Source: Fragilaria crotonensis
Lineage: Eukaryota > Bacillariophyta > Fragilariophyceae > Fragilariales > Fragilariaceae
Assembly (NCBI GenBank): GCA_022925895.1
Contig: JAKSYS010000213.1
Span: 22,930 to 86,929 of the forward strand
Direction of reading: 5' to 3'
DNA length: 64,000 nt
Made by a program: the position numbers and the translations under genes. Position 1 is the stretch's first letter. Each line of letters begins with the position of its first letter. Below the pieces are notes generated by a model. That model saw only the letters and a list, made by a program, of their open reading frames with translations, was not told the DNA's origin and did no database searches. This document shows positions 57,745 to 64,000 of the stretch, piece after piece.

Positions 57745-60700
57745 TCACGAAAACTCTGGATCAGAATCGGTGTCGGTCAGCTTTTCCAAGAATACGAACG
57801 CTGCCTTTTGAAAGGATTGGCGTTTCGCCGAACGGATCAAGTCCTCGTCGTCGCTGCTGCTTTCAGTGGTGCCATGCTTCGATTTGGCAGAGGGTGGAGG
57901 GTTGACCGATGACTTGTTACAAAACTCGACGCCAGCGTATCCCTTCCAGCCGTCATCGTCCGAGTCCTCCTCGAGGAGCAGCCGACCGAGAGCCTGTTCC
58001 TGTGTCGCGGTGAGCTGGTCGAGTGTATTTTGTTCCTTGGGAGTTGCTGGGAATTCGCTGATTTCGTCTTGAGACTCTTGCGATCCAATGACGTTGTCAC
58101 AAGCTGATATCGACGTCGCCTTTCTTGGCGGGCCAAGTACCTGTCGTCTCATAAGGCTTGACACGGTTGCGGGCGCGACTTCGCTGATATCATCGGTAGC
58201 CACTGGTGATGGCTTGATAGACCGGGTTGGAAGCCGAAACTGTTCCTTCATTGGTGATCTTGCAGGAAGAGCACGCTTTGTTTTCTGTTTGCGTCGTTTG
58301 ATGTTGCGTTCGACCTTCTTTTCCTCCTTGGATGGGAGGGCTTCCGTGCAAGGATCAAACTTGGCTTTGGTTCTGGATTCTGCATTGACTTCTGGAGGGG
58401 ACATGACCTCATCGACTCCGTCGGAAGAGTTACCTGCCAATTCTTTAGAATCGCTCATATTGACCGCTACTCCGCTGAAGGCTTCCTCGTCGCAGTTCGT
58501 CGTCGATGCCGTTTCCGCTGGACCCACTGCCTCTGGTTGAACCAGCGAACCTACTCCACTTGTATCAGTCCAGGCTTTCTCTCCATCAACATCTATTCCC
58601 TTCGCTGGTGCAGGGTTGGCCACGGAATCAGATACCACCATGCGCTCAATATCCCTGAGAATACGAACCTCATCATTGACTAGTGGATTGATGAGATTGT
58701 TGGGCAACATCTCTAAAGCACTCTCAACATAAGCTGTGATTGCTTCCAGCTGATCGTCGACGCTAGCGGTGTACAGCTCGATGGACCCAACGTGTAGCAA
58801 TTGGTCGGCGTTTACATACCGAAAGAGCGATGCCTCGACGGCAGTTACCTGCGGTGAAACGTCTTGAGACATGAGAAGAAAGGTTTGATGGGATGCAAGA
58901 TGAAGAGGTGGTCCAAAATTAGACTTAGAGAACTCATCTCGACCCTTGGCTTGCAACAAAAGTGCGACGTCTTTGTTGCGTAGCTCTTGGAACAATACGT
59001 GGGCCAATGCTTTCATTTCCTTGTACCGATTCACATCGTTCTGAAAGGCCGGGGTCACCACCATCGAAACGCCAAAGAGAAGATTCGCGTCAACACAGGA
59101 GATAGGCACCAGCTGCACTACTTCCATGGTACAGGACGAGATCCACTGCAAATCAGCCAACATCCCCGCAGTTGCAGCTGAGTCAGCGGGATAAGGTAAG
59201 GCTCGGTATCTAGCATGGAGGGCAATAGAGCATTGCGTCCCATCGGTTGTTTCGGGTAGTTCAAATACGAAAGAACCATCAAGGTCGGGGGGAGACATGA
59301 TTTGCGAGAGCCAACGACGAGCCAGGATACCATAGTCGCGAGAAGTGTTTTCCATGGAGAGGACTGAAATATTCACTGGCGCGGCTCTCACCTCGCGTGT
59401 CATGTTCACCTTAGAGTCGGCATCAGCGAGTTCGCCCAGGGAATGTTGGATTTGTTTGACGCAGCGAGTAACGCGAGTTGAAGCATTCTCTGTGTTTGAC
59501 TCCTTCACGCTATTGTCCGTCATCCCGTCGGTATCTTTGGGACTAGCGGACTCCAGCTCCAGAGGAATATCCACGTTCATGCGAGAGACTTCATTAGAAC
59601 AAGAGGGTTCTCCATTTTTCATGGGAGAGGCATCGCTTTTTTGAAGACTTTCAACCCCTATGATTTCTGCTTGAGTAAAAACAACAGATCCCACTCTGAC
59701 GATTTCCAATTCCATGGATCGAATGATATTCTTGTGGAAAAAGGGCTTAATTCGATTCCAAAATGACGCCATAGCCGCCTTATGAGCTCCATCCACGTCG
59801 TCGTCACAAAGGAGGGAGACGTTGTTGGTGAGGAGAGTCATCGATAGGGGAACCTTACGAGCCGAAGGCGGTGACGTTTGATCCTGACGAATGGCTTCTT
59901 CGACTAAATGTGAATGACAACCGTGACGATGAGTCGTATGTGCGTAAGAGTTGTTCACATTCACAAGAGCGTTTCATACCTAAATCACCAAATACTGTCC
60001 ACGAAGCATTTGCCAAAAATCTTGTCGGTATCATGATGGCTTGTCCTTTATTTGTATGATTGTGGGAGCGGACTGCATGCTTTACGAGCATTGGTTCACA
60101 CATTCCGTCCATAGACACGTGGGAGTCTACGAGGGGACGTAACGTCTTGGTAATCATGGGCGGTCGATTGCGGTCCGAATGGATGGAGGATGTTTCGAGG
60201 CTGATGAGGAGATTTGGGACCATGCCGCGTCGGCGAAGCGAAGCTAGGAAGGATCGAGTTTGTGAAGCAAAGGAGTTGCCGATGGCCCTTCCCTGATTCG
60301 TGTCGAGGGTGCGTGTATCGATAAGCAAGGCGCGTCGAACGTGAGAGAGAGTAGCTTTTCTTGTGGATGGCGTTGATGGAAGCGATTGCTGTACAAGGTT
60401 GCGCTGTGGAGTGATTGACGGCAACGAGATTGGCGTTGAACGGGCGAAAGGTGGAAGAAAATGCGACAAGGGGGTTCTGTTTCCAGTCGTCGCTTTTGCA
60501 TGCACTTTCCGAGTTGTGGTCGTGTTGGAATGCGAAAGATGAACAGGTGAATTTTGCAATGTAAATTCAAGATCGTCCACTGAGGCTACGTCCATTGCCG
60601 CGATGGGGAACTTCCGGCGTCGGCGGCGGTTGGCATTCAAGGCACTTGTTCCAAGCACAGGTCGTCGAGCGCTATTTGGCGACGGTTCAAAAATTTCGGG

Positions 60701-60784
60701 CATGGTGGATGGAATGATGTGTGAATGAAAGGAAGGATTGCCGCCAAAAAGTCCCAAAAAAGTGGTCGTTGGCATTGGTGGCAT
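57745..60784 (-). CDS. large protein of unknown function, two exons
   Basis: Two frames appear to be one gene: exons 60784-59980 and 59903-57745, joined by a 76-nt GTATGA...ATTTAG intron in phase 1 (VFGDL to VEEAIRQDQ), giving 987 residues. The N-terminal 150 residues are disordered and basic (a NRRRRRK motif, many SP/TP sites); a later Met28 is a possible start. Residues about 150-290 and 270-560 look folded (RALLIDTRTLDT, LLTNNVSLLCDDDVDGAHKAAMASFWNRIKPFF, DLQWISSCTMEVVQLVPISCVD). The tail is disordered and acidic with a Lys/Arg-rich block (KKVERNIKRRKQKTKRALPAR), typical of nuclear proteins. I do not recognise the family; a DNA-replication or repair scaffold is only a guess. Confidence 0.7.
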
Positions 60785-61325
60785 TTACTCATGAATTCGA
60801 AAATTGGGTTTGGCATGTCCCTAACTAGGAACCAGGAACGAAGACACGATTTTAAAACTGCCTCCAGTAGAGTATCCTGTACTCTGAGCTCCGGTTATAT
60901 CTCCACTTCGCGAGCATCGATAGTTGCATTGGACATACGACACACGTCCTCCAATTTCCTATTGATCATGGACAAAAAGATTGCTTCACAATCACAAAGC
61001 GCACTGGCAAATCATTAATACTCATTTGCCTCCAAGATCATCGTTGTATGACTTGTAACAGCTAAACTGAGCTATCATCTCCTCAAGAAAACCTCACCTA
61101 TTGTCTGCATGCCTATATAGATGCACTACTTGCACTACCGTTACTACCGCTACTATTGTACCGTTACAGTCCTGCTATCTTGCAATTTTTGTGTGATTTC
61201 AGTCAGACGATCGAGTCGCGACGTCGCGACTCGAGACATCTGGTATCTTGACGGCGAAGTTATTGAACACCTCATAGCACTCCAAGTAACTCTCATATCA
61301 TCATCACAAAGCTGTTGCTATTTCG
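60785..61325. promoter_or_regulatory. bidirectional promoter interval upstream of the aminotransferase gene
   Basis: The 541 bp have only two GTAC sites (about 60878 and 61158). A CGACGTCGCGACTCGAG palindromic stretch with AGTCGCGACGTCGCGACT lies at 61213-61232, a perfect 18-20 bp inverted repeat. No gene is seen. Confidence 0.45.
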
Positions 61326-62750
61326 ATGCATCGTCCACTGCTTGGCACCGCAGTGCTCGCGACAATCTCTTATGTTTCCTTCTCAGTCTCGGCGTTTACA
61401 TCACAGATCCAAAGTCCACGAGTGTACATGACATCTACCCGTCGCAATGCTGATGGTCTCTTCATACTCTCGCCGCGTCTCGACGGCCTTGACAAACCCA
61501 CGGTCTGGCACGAGTTTAGTCCGCTCGCCGTGGAATGCGACTCTGTAAATCTCGGTCAAGGTTTCCCAGATTGGGATCCACCTCCCTTTTGTGTCGATGC
61601 GATGAGGCAGGCGACCGATCCTTCCTTCGGACGGAACGCTAATCAATATGCTAGATCCTCCGCGCACATGCCACTTGCGCGAGTTCTGGCGGAAGATTAT
61701 TCACGGCGGTGGAATGTGGAGATCAATCCGCACACCATGGTCGGCACAGCGGTAGGATGTACGAATGCTCTCTTTTGTGCTCTTCAGGGACTGTTGTCCG
61801 CAGGAGATGAAGTTGTACTATTGGAGCCAGCGTTTGATATATACTTTGCACAAGTGCAAATGGCTGGTGGGAAAGCTGTGTTTTGTCCACTCCGACCTAT
61901 CGGTGATCCATCGTTGGGAGCCAGCGCTCACTTCGTTCTCGATATGGCTGAATTGGAAGCCTGCATTTCACCGAGGACCAAAGTCTTATTGATCAATTCA
62001 CCACACAATCCAACCGGAAAGATCTTTTCGCGAACGGAATTGACACAAATTGCTGGCATTCTTGAACGATACCCTCATGTCAATGTCATTTCTGATGAAG
62101 TTTATGAACATATTATCTTTGATCCTGAGAACGAACCACATGTGTCCCCAGCGACGATTCCGGGGATGTTTGATAAGACCTTGACTCTCAGTTCATCTGG
62201 CAAAACCTTCTCCTGCACTGGTTGGAAAGTCGGCTGGGCCGTTGGACCGCCTCATCTGGTGAAAGCAATGACGGCTATCCAACAATGGTGCACCTTTTCT
62301 ATTGCGACTCCGAATCAGGACGCCATTGCGCAATCCTTGGAAGAAGCGCGCGAGCCGTATGCCGGACATGCAACCTACTATGCCTTTTTGGCATCCGAGT
62401 ATTACCGCAAACGCACAATAATGGTGCACGCCCTCCGATCAGCAGGGATGGACCCTATCGTCCCACCCGGAGGGTTCTTCATCATGGCCGATACCTCCAA
62501 CATTGATTTCCCCTATGATCCAACTGAAATTACCCCATCCATGCCTTGTCAACCCATTCCTCGCGATTGGGCCCTCAGCCGTTGGATGACCAAAACTGTG
62601 GGCGTGACAGCCATCCCTCCGTCGGCTTTTTACAGTCGTGACACGATTCCACTTGCCAAGAATCTCTTGCGATTTGCCTTTTGCAAAGGTGATGAAACGC
62701 TATGGAAGGCACAGGGCAGGATGGATGCGTATTTCACTAAGAGGAAGTAA
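61326..62750 (+). CDS. class I aminotransferase (kynurenine aminotransferase-like), probably plastid-targeted
   Basis: The 474-residue protein is a PLP fold-type I aminotransferase: VNLGQGFPDWDPP, GTAVGCTNALFCALQGLLSAGDEVVLLEPAFDIY, LLINSPHNPTGKIFS, VISDEVYEHIIFD and SSSGKTFSCTGWKVGWAVG with the PLP Lys293. Pattern matches the kynurenine aminotransferase/glutamine transaminase K/methionine aminotransferase group. The N-terminus MHRPLLGTAVLATISYVSFSVSA|FTSQIQ is a signal peptide with cleavage before Phe, the diatom plastid bipartite presequence signature. A second Met at 61428 (MTSTRRNADG) just before the mature domain could give a cytosolic form. Convergent with the HIG1-like gene, 80 bp away. 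Confidence 0.9.
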   Translation: MHRPLLGTAVLATISYVSFSVSAFTSQIQSPRVYMTSTRRNADGLFILSPRLDGLDKPTVWHEFSPLAVECDSVNLGQGFPDWDPPPFCVDAMRQATDPSFGRNANQYARSSAHMPLARVLAEDYSRRWNVEINPHTMVGTAVGCTNALFCALQGLLSAGDEVVLLEPAFDIYFAQVQMAGGKAVFCPLRPIGDPSLGASAHFVLDMAELEACISPRTKVLLINSPHNPTGKIFSRTELTQIAGILERYPHVNVISDEVYEHIIFDPENEPHVSPATIPGMFDKTLTLSSSGKTFSCTGWKVGWAVGPPHLVKAMTAIQQWCTFSIATPNQDAIAQSLEEAREPYAGHATYYAFLASEYYRKRTIMVHALRSAGMDPIVPPGGFFIMADTSNIDFPYDPTEITPSMPCQPIPRDWALSRWMTKTVGVTAIPPSAFYSRDTIPLAKNLLRFAFCKGDETLWKAQGRMDAYFTKRK

Positions 62751-62830
62751 ATGCTAGCGATTACTAACATCAATATAGACCCAACTACATCAAACTAGGA
62801 ATGCAAGCGACGAACCGTTGGGTGCTTTAT

Positions 62831-63876
62831 TCAAACCGATGAAATCTCCTGCATTGTTTGCGAGTGGTCCTTCTTGCCCTTCTTCCTCTTCTTTTCGTGA
62901 GTGTGTCCTGTCTTGACATCCTCATCGTGGGCCTTCTGTAGCAGAGAATCAATTTCCGCTTGATGTTGCTTGTCCTTTGCCAAACGCTGCAACAGTCCCT
63001 CGCGGACTTGTGCCATTTCCATGACACTGCGTTCCGCGTCTTCTTCAGTAATAAACTTCCCATTCGTATCCATGTATCCCTTGAATCCCATGAGTGTCAA
63101 GAGAATCGCCAAGACGGTAAACTGTCCCATGACACGAGTGTGCATAATTTTCATTTGTGTTTGCAAATGCTGCTGTCCGGGAACGGCCATAATAAATATA
63201 TCCGACGGCAGGAACGGCGGCAGCTGCCAAGATGCGGAATGGATGTTCTTGCCAAAAGTTTGCAATCTTGTGGTAGAAATGCAATTCGGGAACAATGCGG
63301 ACTCCCGACTGCTTCACCGATTGACGATAGAGATCCAAGAGCTGTTTTTCGGTAGACAAGGCGGGCGTTGATGGTGATGCCGCAGACGACGACGACGACG
63401 CATTGGCGGCACCCAGGCGTTGCTGTTCGGCATGCTTTTCATCCGCCCAAATGGCAGTCTTACGCAAGTGATCGTTACGATCTGCCATTTCACGCATTTT
63501 GTGATCAAGGGCGCGCTCGGAGGTAAAAGCAAATGTGAAGCATGCTGGCAAGAGAACGATAGACGTGCGACTTTGCCAATTCGTGTACTGATGATATATA
63601 GATATATCAATATGAGGTTTGGGGTGCGAACGCAGACAATCGAGTGAGAATTTCATTGTTACATGGTCATTTCGTACTTTCTCCAGCATATCGCATGATT
63701 GCATGCACGGATGCATGAACCGCCTGACTCACCTTGACAAACTTGGGACTATTCTTCATAGCCACCAAAAACAGGCCGTAGGAAGGAATGAGGGCCATGA
63801 TCCCATTAATGGCGCCCTCTCGGACGGCCGAGCCAGCTACTTCAGCCTTATTCTCTTGGGGAGTGAGTGAAACCAT
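62831..63876 (-). CDS. HIG1-like membrane protein, split by an intron and a single-base frameshift
   Basis: Exon 1 is 63876-63733 (MVSLTPQENKAEVAGSA...NSPKFVK); a 145-nt GTGAGT...ATCAG intron (63732-63588) joins it in phase 0 to YTNWQSRTSIVLLPACF. The frame continues to VPAVGYIYYGRS and then changes: removing one C from the CCC at about 63188-63190 gives GRSGQQHLQTQMKIMHTRVMGQFTVLAILLTLMGFKGYMD, and the protein ends at 62831 with 299 residues. The last hydrophobic part with MHTRVMGQF resembles the HIG1 domain of mitochondrial respiratory-supercomplex factors. Two to three other hydrophobic segments are present. The tail is Lys-rich (KKRKKGKKDHS). The frameshift may be an assembly error in a homopolymer. 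Confidence 0.65.
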
Positions 63877-64000
63877 GACGCTGTTTGATTAACTTTTGAA
63901 GTCGTGAGGATACTGACTTGATCGGTTGACTTTATGTGAGATGTTGGATGAACGAAGCACTGTTGGCGATGGAGTTATTTTTGACACGCACGGAGAATTG
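63877..64000. other. start of promoter region of the HIG1-like gene, cut by window end
   Basis: Only 124 bp are visible. There is no GTAC site and no gene. Confidence 0.3.

Noticed and set aside
60785-61325. Protein-coding frames just before the aminotransferase
   Set aside because: Short, overlapping the promoter and Tyr/Ser/Leu-rich from repeats; no start context or domain.

Overview
The window is nuclear DNA of a photosynthetic stramenopile, most probably a diatom. Genes are compact, with short GT-AG introns (mostly 72-83 nt). Several eukaryote-only families are present: CDC5, ceramide synthase, bromodomain, TLDc and HIG1-like proteins. One aminotransferase begins with a signal peptide followed by an SA-FT junction of the diatom plastid-import (ASAFAP) type. 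I cannot name the species.

Layout. Positions 1-10430 are a nested transposon block, all on the minus strand. A non-LTR (LINE-type) retrotransposon has a gag-like ORF1 and an endonuclease/reverse transcriptase/RNase H ORF2, and ORF2 stays open for about 5 kb and leaves the window at position 1. It interrupts the transposase of a Mutator-like DNA element (MULE) that carries an N-terminal Ulp1-type cysteine protease. From 10.7 to 64 kb lies ordinary gene-dense chromosome: a frameshifted Golgi-type glycosyltransferase-like gene, a coiled-coil protein, TruA-type pseudouridine synthase, CDC5 splicing factor, ceramide synthase, pantetheine-phosphate adenylyltransferase-like protein, two head-to-head bestrophin-like channels, a hydrolase-RWD-GTPase fusion, a six-bromodomain protein, a short-chain dehydrogenase, a helical-repeat-like protein, serine carboxypeptidase, a WW-like small protein, an FSP1/AIFM2-like oxidoreductase divergent from a glutathione transferase, a degenerate membrane AAA+ protein, a half-length AMP-binding protein, a TLDc protein, a prolyl-hydroxylase/ankyrin protein, an ankyrin protein, an M20 amidohydrolase, a DAG-lipase-like enzyme, a large unrecognised protein, a plastid-type aminotransferase and a HIG1-like protein.

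Genes are mostly in alternating divergent and convergent pairs and there is no operon-like pathway. Two lipid genes (ceramide synthase, DAG lipase) and two redox genes sharing one promoter (FSP1-like, GST) are the closest thing to functional grouping. The most unusual regional signal is non-coding. Intervals containing gene 5' ends carry dense clusters of the palindrome GTAC, often as GTACTGTA or AGTACAAGTAC, while intervals between two 3' ends almost lack them. A second regulatory signal is a group of perfect TGACGTCA (CRE/bZIP) palindromes between the FSP1-like and GST genes.

Several single-base frame disruptions (near 7.4-7.7, 8.50, 11.38 and 63.19 kb) could be decay in the transposons. 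In the two cellular genes they look like uncorrected assembly errors or recent mutations. All splice sites given are my reading of GT-AG borders with frame arithmetic and homolog-like continuity; no alignment or transcript was available.
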